Positions 52,016 through 63,696 of a stretch of DNA of 64,000 nucleotides are shown here, in pieces. The position numbers and the translations under genes are program-made. This DNA is from Lactarius indigo. Taxonomy: Eukaryota; Basidiomycota; Agaricomycetes; Russulales; Russulaceae. Where the stretch lies: positions 2,170,001 through 2,234,000 of the forward strand of contig JAFKAC010000007.1 in assembly GCA_025766275.1 (NCBI GenBank), written 5' to 3'. The stretch's first letter is position 1, and every line of letters begins with the position of its first letter. Below the pieces are notes generated by a model that worked only from the letters and a program-made list of their open reading frames with translations, had not been told where the DNA came from and searched no databases.

Positions 52016-52323
52016 TAGAGGTGATTTAGAGACAACGCCACACTACTACCAGTGGCAGGGTATACAACGCAGTGGGTTGCGTCACAGCGCAGTGTACCGC
52101 AGTCTATGATGCATGATGAGCGAGCGCCTCGAGATAGTGGGTTCGCAACGATTCCAAGTGGCTGCCAGACATTGTATTTATTTGTGTGAATGTAAGGACG
52201 GAAGTCGCTGATAATGGGAGTCCAGACCCAAAGGCCTGTCATGGGCCTTCTTCCGAAGAACAAAATTACGGCACTTGGTATCAAGACGTTCAAGATAATA
52301 CATCACTGCGGGAGACTTCTTTA
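52016..52323. repeat. 3' flank module of P450 F, homologous to those of C and G
   Basis: It shares CAGTCTATGATGCATGATGA, GTTCGCAACGATT and the CTTCCGAAGAACAAAA block with 6280-6589 and 55330-55665. It lies between the convergent hydrolase and P450 F ends. Confidence 0.6.
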
Positions 52324-54244
52324 TTAGTACATATTCAATCCTTCGTTCAGCAAGGCCTCGGCTTCCGTGAACCGAGGTACCATTTTGCATTCGAACGGAA
52401 CAGGGTGACTGTCCTGTCAAATTAGCACGGAATCCGAGTCATGAAAAATACACAGAAATACGTACGCCGTCAGGCCAGATTGGACAAGAGTACGCACGTC
52501 CAACCTTCCCTGCGATCCTTCAGGACGCTCGAATCGCATCGCCCAAAGGAGTGTCGCAAAGTCGATCGCAAGCGTTCCCTCCGCGACGTACCTCCCAGGA
52601 CACACACGCCGTCCAAACCCAAATGACACGTGTCCCTCCTCTCGGCCCCCCATCTGCGTCTTAACCTGACCCTTCTTGTCCAGGTACCTACTCGGGTCGA
52701 AATCTGCCGCGTTGCTGCCAAACACTTCCGTGTCGAAGTTGAGCACGCGCATGTTCTGCAGGCAGACAGTGCCCTTGGGGATGAACATGCCCTCGTACCA
52801 GTCGTCCACGGTCGACGCGTGTGGCACGCCGAAGGGAACCGTCGGCGACCAGCGCACTGTCTCTTTTACCATAGCGCGGATATAGGGGAGAGATGGGACA
52901 TCTGCGAAGGTCGGTGGACGAGCTTGGCCTACAACTTCGTCGATCTCGGCATGTGCGCGGGCTTGGACATCGGGATACGCGAGCATGGCGAGAAGCCACC
53001 AGTGCAGTGAAGTGGACGTTGTTTCCCCACCAGCGGCACTACATACCTTCAGATTCTCGAGGCCTGTCTCAAAGTATATATTAGGGGACGTACAGCGTGT
53101 CTCCGGCAAGCCAGGCCTGCTCGAGTTCCGAAAGGCCGTGTTTGCTCTGAGTTTTAATTATTGTAGCACCGAAGCTTGGTCGATCAATTCCGTCCGCCTG
53201 CAGTTGGAATACATAACCCATTTCATCCGTGGACAAATACAGCCAGGGCGTACCAGGTCATCAACAACGTTTCCGAGAAGACGTTGGAACATGAGTGAAT
53301 CGTGAATAAACCAGTGCTGTGCGTCGCGTTTCCACTTGGCGAACCTACATAGCACGATGAGATCACGACACCAACGATTAAGCAATAATATATTCACCTT
53401 GTTGGAACATATCTCAACCAAGGGAAATACTCGACTAGACGTGTCCCGGGGTGTACCTCATGCAAAAACCGCCGCACATGGTTTTCGATTTCCACGAAAC
53501 ATGGGTCATCCTTTGACTCTACTGGTGGAAGGTGGTAATCGACGGATAACATAATAGACCACGCGTGTCGATGAAAATGATTCTCCGGAGTAGAAGGATT
53601 CTTCATCAGTGCAAGCGCCAACATGATTGCCTCGCGATTCTGGATGGGGTGGAAGTGCTGTACAGCTGATTTGGAGAAGCCTTCTGCGGCGACACGACGG
53701 AAGTGACGCATCCTATATTAGTTAGCGTGGATATAAGACAAAGTGTAGATCGCATACAGGTCACCATATGGCGTGAGGGTAAACGATAGGTTTTTCGTCA
53801 TAAAATCACCCGCAGAGATGAAGTGGGCCCGGTCGGAATATATGGTAGATCGCTTCTCAAGCAAATCGACGGCGACACGTTGGCTGTTGATGATTAACAT
53901 GCCCGTCCCAAGCGCACTTATATACATGACTTCCCCTAAACGATTCATGAGCGCGCTTTGAGGCACCGAAGGCAAGGTGTGTCACCATAGTCATCCCTGC
54001 GTTTCGGTGAAGCCAGCCATTCCTGATCCGCGATGTGTAAAATGTCGCCGATGAGGGGCAGCCCTCTCGGACCAGGTGGGAGGTTACGCTGGTAGATATA
54101 ACTCTGAGCGAGTCTTGCGATAAGCGGCATGAGCCCAAGGGTACCCGCAAGGAGGAGAAATGCAACTAGGAGGTGAACCGTTGAGTGGTTGGTACCTCCA
54201 AGTATCCAAGTAAGACCAGCGACTTCATTAAGCTGAGTGACCAT
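52324..54244 (-). CDS. Cytochrome P450, copy F (complete)
   Basis: ATG at 54244 (MVTQLNEVAGL). Exon 1 is 54244-53986 (259 nt), longer than in B because of a few extra residues in the anchor and hinge (about residues 40-52). Exon 7 is 52408-52324 (85 nt), one codon shorter, ending GLNMY. About 534 residues are expected with the family's exon plan. Motifs: LPPGPRGLPLIGD, AGGETTSTS, KETVRW, FDPSRYL and FGFGRRVCPGRY. No lesion seen. C-terminal exons are most like B, suggesting conversion or recent common origin. Confidence 0.92.
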
Positions 54245-54353
54245 GGGGGCGAAAGTAAACGGACACAAGTTGATGGTGAGGTGACGGCTCTTGCGTCTAC
54301 TATTTATATCAGCTCAGTCCATCCATAACCAGTCTTTGCGCGTCACTACTGAG
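54245..54353 (-). promoter_or_regulatory. Immediate upstream region of P450 F
   Basis: It contains TATTTATA at 54299-54306, about 55 bp upstream of the ATG on the coding strand. This is a plausible TATA box and is unlike the upstream regions of A and B. Confidence 0.4.
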
Positions 54354-54825
54354 CTATCTTTGGACCCTTGGAGGGGTTCCGTGAGGCTCCGGAAAGGAAG
54401 GCAAGTGGAGCACGGACAGATGGATTGGGGATATCAAACTAGCCTCGGAAATGGTTGAGAGCACGAAGAGCTTCTCGACCGGAGATGAGACGTCCATGTG
54501 TCCGAGGCGAGACTGCGGCGGGTGGACCCTTCCGAGTAGATAAGTGTGGGAAGACGAGGGCCTCGTCATCGATCGCATGGCAAAATCACATTACTGGGTA
54601 TGGGCCACGTGGCAGGTGGACGAAAGAAATTTGCTCTGGGTCATTCTTGAGCTCTTTGAACTGGCTGAATAAAACATTGAGCGGATGGATGGCGGCACCC
54701 TGTCTGATAACTTCAGACTCCGCTCCCGCGACGCAAGTCACGCTCCCTCCGGGTTTCCTATATATACGACAACCTTCTCGAGCTTCGGTTATTTGCGTAC
54801 GACACAGGGCCCTCCTTATGGGCAC
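54354..54825 (-). pseudogene. Unrecognised coding relic between P450 F and G
   Basis: A minus frame from 54825 reads GGSVTCVAGAESEVIRQG and QFKELKNDPEQISFVHLPRG, then meets a TGA at 54586-54588. Reading through it the same frame goes on with HAIDDEALVFPHLSTRKGP and GREALRALNHFRG to a stop near 54435. One stop inside an otherwise protein-like 130-codon frame suggests a recent nonsense change or an intron. The family is not recognised. Confidence 0.35.
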
Positions 54826-55329
54826 ATGCGCATTATTTAACTGTACGACCTTTTAAGTTAGTCTCAGACTTGTACCCCAGTGATATAAAAGGATTTTTAA
54901 AAATAAATAAAAGGTGGGTGGATGGATGGTGACATGGTGACATGGGGACTCGGAAATGGGGAAAGGGGATGAGGACGTGCGGCCTCGTCCGCTCAAAGAC
55001 TGTGCTCTATGTGCACTGGGATACTTCGCCGGGAGATGCATGATCGGTAATACAAAACAAGAACCTGCAGATCTGGACACGAGATCTGCATGAGACCTTG
55101 CATGAGACGGACATGCAACCGGACACGAGACCAAGCACAAGACACAACTTCTTTTTTTTTGGACCCATTTATATCCCGGCTGAACAAGACACGACTTCGA
55201 GCCTTGCCATCATACGAGCACTGGTCGTAGAATCTTATCAACAACAATCAGATAGGAAACAAAAAAAAGATTTAAAGCTCGGGAAGCTAAAGAGTCCAAC
55301 GGATCGTTGCACGTGAGGCGGTGGGTCCC
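54826..55329. other. Intergenic stretch with a micro-insertion
   Basis: No gene seen. Includes a GGTGACATGGTGACATGG short repeat (54926-54945) and the poly(T) insertion at 55152-55183. Confidence 0.4.
55152..55183 (-). mobile_element. Severely 5'-truncated retro-insertion (32 bp)
   Basis: T9 plus 23 bp (GGACCCATTTATAT...) is flanked by 15 bp direct repeats ACAAGACACAACTTC (55137-55151) and ACAAGACACGACTTC (55184-55198), one mismatch. On the minus strand the tail is ATGGGTCC-A9, close to the ATGGACC-A13 tail at 5744-5763, suggesting the same source family. Confidence 0.75.
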
Positions 55330-55668
55330 GTGATGCGTGACTCGGTAGACCGTAGTCTATCATAGACCATGATGCATGATGCATGATGCGTCATGATGGC
55401 ATGATGAGTGAGTGCCACGAGTGGTTCGCAACGATTATTGCTACTATGATAGCCGTAGGTTATTCCCCGTAGGAATCTCCCGATCATTGTATTTATATGT
55501 GCACAAGAGTAACGGCGGAGCCGCGGAAGCAGTTGATAATCAATAACTTGAACTGGGAGTCCCCGACGACGCCCCGTCATGGACTCCCTTCCGAAGTACA
55601 AAATAGAACAAAACTACGACGCTCAGTGCCGCGACACCCAAGGAGTTACAACGCCGCAGGAGACGCCT
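55330..55668. repeat. 3' flank module of P450 G, with an ATGATGC microsatellite
   Basis: Homologous to 6280-6589 and 52016-52323. Near 55366-55405 the ATGATGC/CATGATG word has expanded into a short tandem array. Confidence 0.6.
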
Positions 55669-57575
55669 TCATTCATACAAACTCAGCCCTTCGTTCAGCA
55701 ACGTTTCGGCCTCCGAAAACCGAGGGACTGATTTGCATCCGAACGGAACAGGGCGACTGTGCTGTCTAATTAGCACGGACTCATTGACGAAGCACGCAAA
55801 AACACGTACCCCGTCAGGCCAGAGAACACGTAAGTGCGCACGTCTAAATCGCCCTGGAATCCTTCGGGGCGCTCGAATCGCATCGCCCAAAGCAGCGTCG
55901 CAAAGTCAATCGCAAGCGTTCCCTCCGCGACGTACCTCCCAGGACATACACGTCGCCCAAACCCAAATGACACGTGTCCCTCCTCTCGGCCCCCCATCTG
56001 CATCTTAATCTGGCCTTTCTCATCCAGGAACCTACTCGGGTCAAAGTCTGTCATGTTGCTCCCAAATACCTCCGGGTCGAAGTTGAGCACGCGCATATTC
56101 TGGAGGCAGACCGTGCCCTTGGGGATGAGCTTGCCTTCATACCAGTCGTCCACGGTCGAGGTGTGCGGGACGCCAAAGGGAGCTATTGGCGACCAGCGCA
56201 GGGTCTCTTTGACCATAGCGCGGATATAGGGGAGAAGTGGGATATCTGCAAATGTTGGTGGACGAGCACGGCCTACAACTTCGTCGAGCTCGGCATGTGC
56301 GCGGGCTTGGACATTGGGATAGACGAGCATGGCGAGAATCCACCACAGGAGTGAAGTAGAGGTTGTTTCCCCGCCCGCGGCGCTACAATTAGATGATGCC
56401 CTCAGATTCTCGGAGCCTGTATTGAAGTTTATGGGGACGTACAGCATATCACCAACAAGCCAGGCTTGCTCGAGTTCCGAAAGGCCATGTTTGCTCTGAT
56501 TTTTGATTATTGTAGCACCGAAGCTTGGTCGATCAATTCCGTTCGCCTGCAGTTGGAATACATGATCTATTTCATCTGGTGATCAACAGCCAGGGCGTAC
56601 CAGGTCATTCACAACATTTCCGAGGAGACGTTGAAACATGAGTGAATCGTGAATAAACCAGTGCTGTGCGTCGCGTTTCCACTTGGCGAACCTGCATTGG
56701 ACAATGAGAGAGACCGACAATCGGTACAACAACGTACTCACCTGCTTGGGATATATCTCAACCAAGGGAGATTCTCAACTAGGCGTGTTCCGGGGTGCAT
56801 TTCGCGCAACAGGCGCCGCACATGGGTTTCAACTTCGACGACACGTGGGTCATCCTCTGATTCAACTGGTGGAAGGTGATAATTGACGGACAACATGATA
56901 GACGATGCGTGGCGGTGGAAATATTTCACCAGATTGGGAGGGCTCTTCATCAGTGCAAGTGCCAACATGATCGCCTCGCGATTCTGGATGGGGTGGAAGT
57001 TCTGTGCGGCCGACTTGGAGAAGCCTTCTACAGCGAGACGACGAAAACGGCGCAACCTGTATAGGGTCAGCGTGGATATATAAGACAGATTGTAGATTGC
57101 ATACAGGTCGCCATATGGTGTGAGGGTAAATGTCATGTTCTTTGTCATAAAATCACCTGCAGAGATGTAGTGGGGTCGATCGGAATATATTGTAGATCGC
57201 TTCTCAAGCAAATCGACGGCAACGCGCTGACTGTTGATCATTAACACGCCTTTCCCAAGGGCGCTTATATACATCATTTCACCTGAACGGTGCGTGAGCG
57301 CGTTTTATGAGGTACTGAAGGAATTGAGTGTCACCATAGTCGTCCTTGCGTTGCGGCGAAGCCAGCCATTCTTGGTCTGCAATATGCAGAAGATCGCCAA
57401 TGAAGGGTAGCCCTCTCGGACCCGGTGGAAGAGTACGGGTGGGACTCTGAACGAGTCTTGCAATGAGCCAGAGGGTACCCGCAAGGAGGAGAAATGCAGT
57501 TAGGAGGGTCTTTGGGTCGCTGCTACCTCCAAGTATCCAAGTAAAACCAGCGATTTCGGGAGGTTGAAAAACCAT
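55669..57575 (-). CDS. Cytochrome P450, copy G (complete)
   Basis: ATG at 57575 (MVFQPPEIAGF), stop at 55669-55671. Exon 1 is 57575-57335 (241 nt) and exon 7 is 55756-55669 (88 nt), giving 529 residues with the family plan. Motifs: LPPGPRGLPFIGD, AAGGETTSTS, KETLRW, FDPSRFL and haem loop FGFGRRVCPGRY. Exons 2-3 are most like E and the late exons more like B/F, which hints at past gene conversion. The start codon lies 1031 bp from the divergent start of H. Confidence 0.92.
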
Positions 57576-58606
57576 CAGGCCAAACGACGGCGTTGATGAA
57601 CCAAGAAGCACAACAACTCTGCGTCTATTCGGGTCACATGCGGTCCGTATCCCAGGCCCCACGCGAGCTCTCAGAGGCCGTCCACTGGCCTGATCTGTTA
57701 AAATATCATTGCAGTTGGACTGCAGCATACGCTCGCAACCGCCGACACTGTTGCTGATCAAGAGTCCTGTATTACATGCCTGTGGGTATACCTGTGGGTC
57801 ATGAGGGAGGACTCGGAAAAGCCCAACTTGAAGGTATCGCGCGTGACCCAATCGGAAATGTGATAAGAATTACAAAAATAATTATATAACTCTAAAATAA
57901 GACCAGTCAAACTTTGCTCTCGCTTTTTTTGGAAGAGTACTTTTTATTAGAACTGATGCGGAGAGCGACGAGCATATTTGGGACGCATACACACGAGTAG
58001 AATACACTAGATTGATTTTCGTACTGTTATAAGTAGTATTGACCAGCGGACTAAGGAATATCCGAAACTTTCAACCCCAGATCAATGATTATATAATACC
58101 TGCTAACCTTCACACAATCCTTGACACAATCGTCCACTAAATTCTCTCACTGATTGTGGCTGGAGCGCTGGAGGCTTGTACAACCCCTCTGAAACCAATG
58201 CCGGGTGTATCTCCCTGCACTATTTGGGGTATCGCAGATCCTTCTTAAAAACTCCGTGACGATGGTCCGGGTGTCTGGATGACTGTGTAAATCAGTGCGA
58301 TCACTCGGCGTGCTCCCGTGTAACGTGTGGCAACAATACTTCCTGATCCCCCAGCCACTGCCTCTATGATGGTACCTTCTACGCCACATTTGTGGGGATA
58401 CTGTAAATGAAAATCTTTTCGGAGAGAATACTTGGTCCTAGGGGCGCTCCCCTAATCACACTATGGTCACAGGTGCAGCGGCGCTAGTTTATATATTACG
58501 GTAAAGAACTTCCTCCGAGTCCGCGGCAGCGTCTGTTCTAAACGACCCGTATATGTACTAACCACAAGTGCGAGAGGTTTTGTCTTGTCCCGCACATTTT
58601 ACTCCC
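57576..58606. promoter_or_regulatory. Divergent intergenic region between P450 G and H
   Basis: 1031 bp without a supported gene. It should hold the promoters of both G (minus) and H (plus). AT-rich at 57850-57960. No clear operator repeats seen. Confidence 0.45.
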
Positions 58607-60504
58607 ATGGGAATCGTTGATTTTACTTGGATACTTGGCAGTAGCAGCGACCGCGCGGTCTACCCCCTTGCTGTAACCCTCCTCGCTGGCTCACTCCTCT
58701 GGCTGGTCACCAGACTCGTTCAGAGAGCCTTCCGCAAACTTCCGCCGGGTCCCAGAGGGCTGCCCCTCATCGGCGATGTCGTTCACATAGCTGATCAAGA
58801 TTGGTTAACCGCACCGCAACGCATGGCCGACTATGGTGAAGCTCCATACTTTCAGTGTCTCCTCCAGAAAGCGTATTCATGTACCTTTCAGGCGAAATGA
58901 TGTATATAAGCGCGCTCGGGACTGGGGTCCTCGTCGTCAATAGCCAGCGCGTTGCCGTCGATTTGCTCGAAAAGCGATCCAACATATATTCCGACAGACC
59001 GCACTACATCTCTGCTGGCGAATTTTTGACACAGAACTTGACCTTATCCTTCTCGCTATTCGGCGAACTGTATGTAATTGACCTTTTGGATTATACCCGC
59101 GCTGATCCGGTCCCTGGATAGATGGCACCGACATCGTCGTGTCGCCGTGGAGGGCTTCTCCAAATCGAACTCACAGCAATTCCGTCCTATCCAGAGTCGT
59201 GAAGCGGTCATGCTGGCGCTTGAGCTGATCAAGAGTCCCCCTTCTCCGGAGAAACATTTCAGACGACACGCGTCGTCAATCATGCTGTCCATCATTTACG
59301 ACCTTCCGCCTACGCAATCAGAGGACGACCCAATTGTCGTGGGAATCAATGACCACGTAGAGCGCATCTTGTATGACGTACAGCCTGGGACGCGTCTGGT
59401 TGAATACTTCCCTTGGATGAAATATATTCCGAGCAGGTGAACACCGTACTTCTTCCTGTTGGTCGTGAGTTTCATCGTTCCCCCACAGGTTCGCCAAGTG
59501 GAAACGTGACGCACAGTACTGGTTCATCCAGGATTCGCTCATGTTCGGACGTCTCCTCGGAAAAGTTGCTGACGAACTGGTACGTGCTTGCTACAGTAGC
59601 CCGCCGAGAGATGGATCACAGTTACCGACACTAGAGAGACGGAATTGATCGGCCTAGCTTCGGTGCCACGGTACTCAAGGGTCGGGACAAATACGGCCTT
59701 TCGGAACGCGAACAGGCATGGATCGTGGGTAACATGTTGTACGTTCCTCAATCTATGCTGCCGATGCAACTTTGCCTCACCTACAGTAGCGCTGCGGGTC
59801 AAGAGACAACGTCTACTACGCTCCATTGGTGGCTTCTCGCCATGCTTGTGTACCCCGATGTCCAAGCCCGCGCCCACGCGGAGCTCGACGAGGTCGTAGG
59901 CCGCGCTCGTCCACCCACCTTCGCCGATATACCGTCTCTCCCCTACATCCGTGCGATGCTCAAAGAGACTCTGCGCTGGTCGCCAATAACCGTCCTCGGC
60001 ATGCCGCACTGCTCGATCGCCGACGACTGGTACGAGGGCGTGTTCATTCCCAAGGGCACGATCGTGGTCCCGAACATGCGCCTGCTCAACTCCAACCCGG
60101 AGGTGTTTGGCGCCGACGCGGCGGAGTTCGACCCGACTCGGTATCTGGACGGCGAGAAGGGTCGGGTCAACTTGCAGGCTGGGAGGGAGGACGGACACGT
60201 GACGTTTGGGTATGGGTGGCGTGTGTGCCCCGGGAGGTATGTCGCGGAAGATACGCTCGTGATCGACTTGGCGACGATACTTTGGGCGATGCGGTTCGAG
60301 CGCCTTGAAGGTGCGAAGGGCGAGTTGGACACGCACACCCTCGTCCACTCCGGCGTGATGACGTGAGTGTTTTTGCCTAGCCTTGTGTATGGGTTCGGGC
60401 TAACGAGACGGCACAGCCGCCCTGTGCCTTTCGAGTTCAAGGCAGTACCCCGGTCTACCGAGGCTGAGGCTTTGCTGAAGGAGACTCTGGATTTGTTCGA
60501 ATAA
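58607..60504 (+). CDS. Cytochrome P450, copy H (complete, plus strand)
   Basis: Exons are 58607-58835, 58892-59069, 59122-59436, 59489-59579, 59635-59738, 59790-60362 and 60417-60504: 1578 nt, 525 residues. Exons 2-7 have exactly the lengths of copy B. Motifs: anchor at about residues 18-38, hinge LPPGPRGLPLIGD, I-helix AAGQETTST (Gln where the others have Gly), KETLRW, FDPTRYL and haem loop FGYGWRVCPGRY. It is the only family member on the plus strand, so an inversion accompanied its duplication. Higher GC in the late exons than in its neighbours. Confidence 0.95.
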
Positions 60505-60700
60505 AATGAACCATGAAGGTGTTTCAACGTAATGTACTAACTAACTGTCACGATTTTCGGACAGAAACCCGAATTCTGACCGTTTTTTTTTGTCTTGAAC
60601 AACTTCTGCTCCTACTCTCACTTGTTACGATAGTTATCCTGACCAAGGCCCTATTGGATTGAGGCCTGGATTGAGCATTATTGTGCTTACATAAACAACG

Positions 60701-62587
60701 TCACTTGAACATTTCCAGTGCGTCGACAATCAGTGTCTTGGTCTCTGGAAAACGAGGGCTTGCCCGCACTTCGAAACGAACGGGACGGCTGCGCAAGATC
60801 GATGAGCTCTCCTAGCTCGCGCGCCCGGGTTCAGTAAAGGTCACTTACGCCGAGAAACCTTCCAGAACGCACGTTTCCGTATCCAACTCGCCTTGCGCGC
60901 CCTTTGGGCGCTCAAAACGCATCGCCCAGAGCAGCGTCGCAGCGTCGATGGCGAGCGTTCCATCAGCAATGAACCTCCCCAGACACACACGCCGACCGAA
61001 CCCAAATATGGTGCTGCCCATCTCGCGTTCCTCCGTCCCCGCGTCCAGGTATCTGTCCGGGTTGAACCGCGCGGCGTCCGCGCCGAATACGCCCGTATCG
61101 GTGTTGATCATGCGGATGTTCGGCATGCAGATCGTGCCCTTCGGTATGAACACGCCCTCGTACCAGTCGTCCGCCGTGGACCGATGCGGGACGCCAAAGG
61201 GGGCGACCTGCGCCCAGCGCAGCGTTTCTTTGACTATCGCCCGGATATACGGGAGCGAAGGCAGGTCGGCGAAGGTCGGTGGGCGGGCGCGGCCGACGAC
61301 TTTGTCCAGTTCGGACTGAGCGCGTGTTTGGATTTCAGGGTGCGCGACCATTGCTAGGAGCCACCATTCGAGGATAGAGGATGCCGTCTCCCCACCCGCA
61401 AAACTATATTGCACGTGACCCTCAAGGCTTATATTGGTCGGCAATGAGATGTACGTACAGCATGGTGCCCGCGACCCACGCCCGTTCGCGCTCGGACAGG
61501 TTGTATTTTTCCTGGTTCTTGATCAGTGCTGCCGCAAAGCTTGGTTTATCGATCCCGTTTGCCTGATCACTACAATTATTCTTCGTCAACAGGGTTGCTG
61601 GTCATGTACTTACCAAGTCGTCCGCGACATTGCTCACCAGGCGTTCGAACAACGAAGTAGTCTCGACGAACCAAAGCTGTGCTTCCCGTTTCCACTTTGC
61701 GAACCTAAAAGCATTCTTCAGAGTGCGAAACTCGGTGGTGTTCGGCTTGCATACATGCTGGGGGCGTATCGCAGCCAAGGAAAGAATTCGACGAGATGCG
61801 CGCCTGGCTCTAACGTGTGTGATATATCCCGAATTCGATCAGTAATCCCCAGAAGGAGAGGATCACTTTCCGACTGCGCCGGTGGGAGGTGGTAGTTGAT
61901 GGACAACATGATTGACAGCGAATGTCGGCGGAGGTGCGTCTCCCTATCTGAAGGACTCTTCATGAGGTCTAATGCTAACATCATCGCTTCCCTGTGTTGA
62001 ACAGGCTGGAAAATAGACACGCCGGACTTGGAAAAGCTGTCCATAGATGCCCTCCGGAAACGACGCAGTCTAATGAGAGGTCAGCACGTACTCAATGGAG
62101 AAACTCAAGTTAATTACAGGTCGTTGTACGGGGTGGAAGCGAGCGATAGTCCCTCCGACATGTAGTCACACAGCACGATGTTGTGGGGCCGATCCGAGTA
62201 AATATTTGATCGTTTCTCCAGGAGGTCAACAGCAACGCGTCGGCTGTTAAGGACGAGGATCCCTTGCCCGAGCACACTGACATACATCATCTCACCTCCA
62301 ACAGTGTCGGTATCCTTCGCTCGAATGCCTCTAATATCCAACTCACCATAGTCGTTCTTGCGCTCCGGTGAAGACAACCAGTCATGATCGGCAGCGTGTC
62401 GAATATCCCCTATCAAGGGAAGACCTTTGGGACCCGGGGGCAGCTTTCGGGAGGCCTTCTTGGTGACCTGGGTTAACAGCCAGAGAAGGATGCCAACGAG
62501 AGTAGTCGCGGCAGCAAGAAGAACGGGGCGGCCATAATCGCGGCCTAGAACAGAATTCGAGAAGGGATAAAAGGATGAGGCGACCAT
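60701..62587 (-). CDS. Cytochrome P450, copy I (complete, most diverged of the family)
   Basis: ATG at 62587 (MVASSFYPF), stop at 60701-60703. Exon 1 is 62587-62347 (241 nt) and exon 7 is 60788-60701 (88 nt). Motifs: anchor LLAAATTLVGILLWLL, hinge LPPGPKGLPLIGD, I-helix FAGGETASS (Ala in place of the usual second Thr), KETLRW, FNPDRYL and haem loop FGFGRRVCLGRF, with Leu where the others have Pro after Cys. Introns sit at the family positions. Convergent with H, 196 bp between stops. The I-helix change could alter proton delivery; otherwise it looks functional. Confidence 0.92.
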
Positions 62588-63297
62588 GTAACCGCGAATG
62601 GGCACAGAGTGGAGATGTCGTACATTGTTATTTTGTAGGGTTTCAAGTTGGTGGCAAACGCTGCGGGAATAGCACGTACGACTGTAAGTTACTGTCATAC
62701 AGTAACTTACTAGTACTTACTACTTGTATCTACATTGATGAGAACCGATTCATTAGTCAAATCGTCGCTACAAATGCGGGGCTCCATGAACTCGGTACGA
62801 TTTTCACCATCTTGAGAGCAAACTTCGTCAGCAAGCTGACTCGTGCTGCTACCATGTACCGCCCAGCTTAGTGATGCTACGCTGAGGCTTCCATATGACT
62901 GTCACTCAGTGGCCGCACTCAGGCTGGCATGGCTTGCACCGAGAGGGCCAGCGCCACGCAAACTATTGACGAAGTTGTTAAAGAGTCTGCCCAATTGAAG
63001 AGTCTGCTGCTCTTTGAAACATCGTACGTTTGATTGAGCGCCTGCATGTCTGTCAGTCGAGCTATTGAAGAGTACAGGTTTGGTTAACTTGGTACAGTAA
63101 GCCGCAGTCCCCTGCAGCCACAGATTCTTATCAGAAGACCGATCTGCAGGCTTTTCGCCGTACAACGACCGCTACGCCGTCGGCACTCTGCCCCACCGGG
63201 TCCACACTGCCGCGGCCTCCTCGGGAGGAGTCATAAGTTGGCATTCCGATGAACCAATCGGATGTTGTCAAGGGGGTAGAAGTGGCTGTTTTTCTTG
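62588..63297. other. Intergenic stretch upstream of P450 I
   Basis: No gene supported. GTAAGTTACTGTCATACAG and an inverted ACAGTAACTTACTAG around 62682-62715 form a short palindrome. It presumably contains the P450 I promoter. Confidence 0.4.
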
Positions 63298-63375
63298 TTT
63301 TTTTTTTTTTTTTTTTCAAATCCAATTGAGTGCGCCTTAGGGTACATGGCCCTATGTGGCACTTCGACATCTCGT
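63298..63375 (-). mobile_element. 5'-truncated LINE fragment (3' end only)
   Basis: T19 (63298-63316) followed on the minus strand by a 3' terminus matching that of the full LINE at 13108-13157: GAAGTGC(C/T)ACATAGGG and GTACCC(C/T)AA(A/G)GCGCAC are shared. It belongs to the same or a sister LINE family, inserted in minus orientation. The left boundary of homology and the TSD were not found. Confidence 0.7.
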
Positions 63376-63696
63376 TACATTCCTGCCCTTCTGATCTTCC
63401 ACTCTCTACACATCATTTGTCTCTTCACATTAGAACACCTCCCCGCTTCCTTCGGAAGCGGCTTTGCGATACGTCGAGTGTTGAGTATACTGGGGCGCTA
63501 GCGGCGCCAGGGAAGGGGGGCTGTATTCGGATTGCTATCATAGAGTCTGGGCGTACCTCACTGATACAGTGCAGACAGCGCCGCGAGCAGCTCAATCAAA
63601 ACTTGTTAAGGATCGTCACGACTTTACACAAATGCTACATACATCCTCCCCTGCGTGAGTGTAAATATGTATCAGTCCTACATGAAATCACACGAC
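63376..63696. other. Unassigned stretch
   Basis: May include more eroded LINE 3' UTR up to about 63470. No gene seen. Confidence 0.35.
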
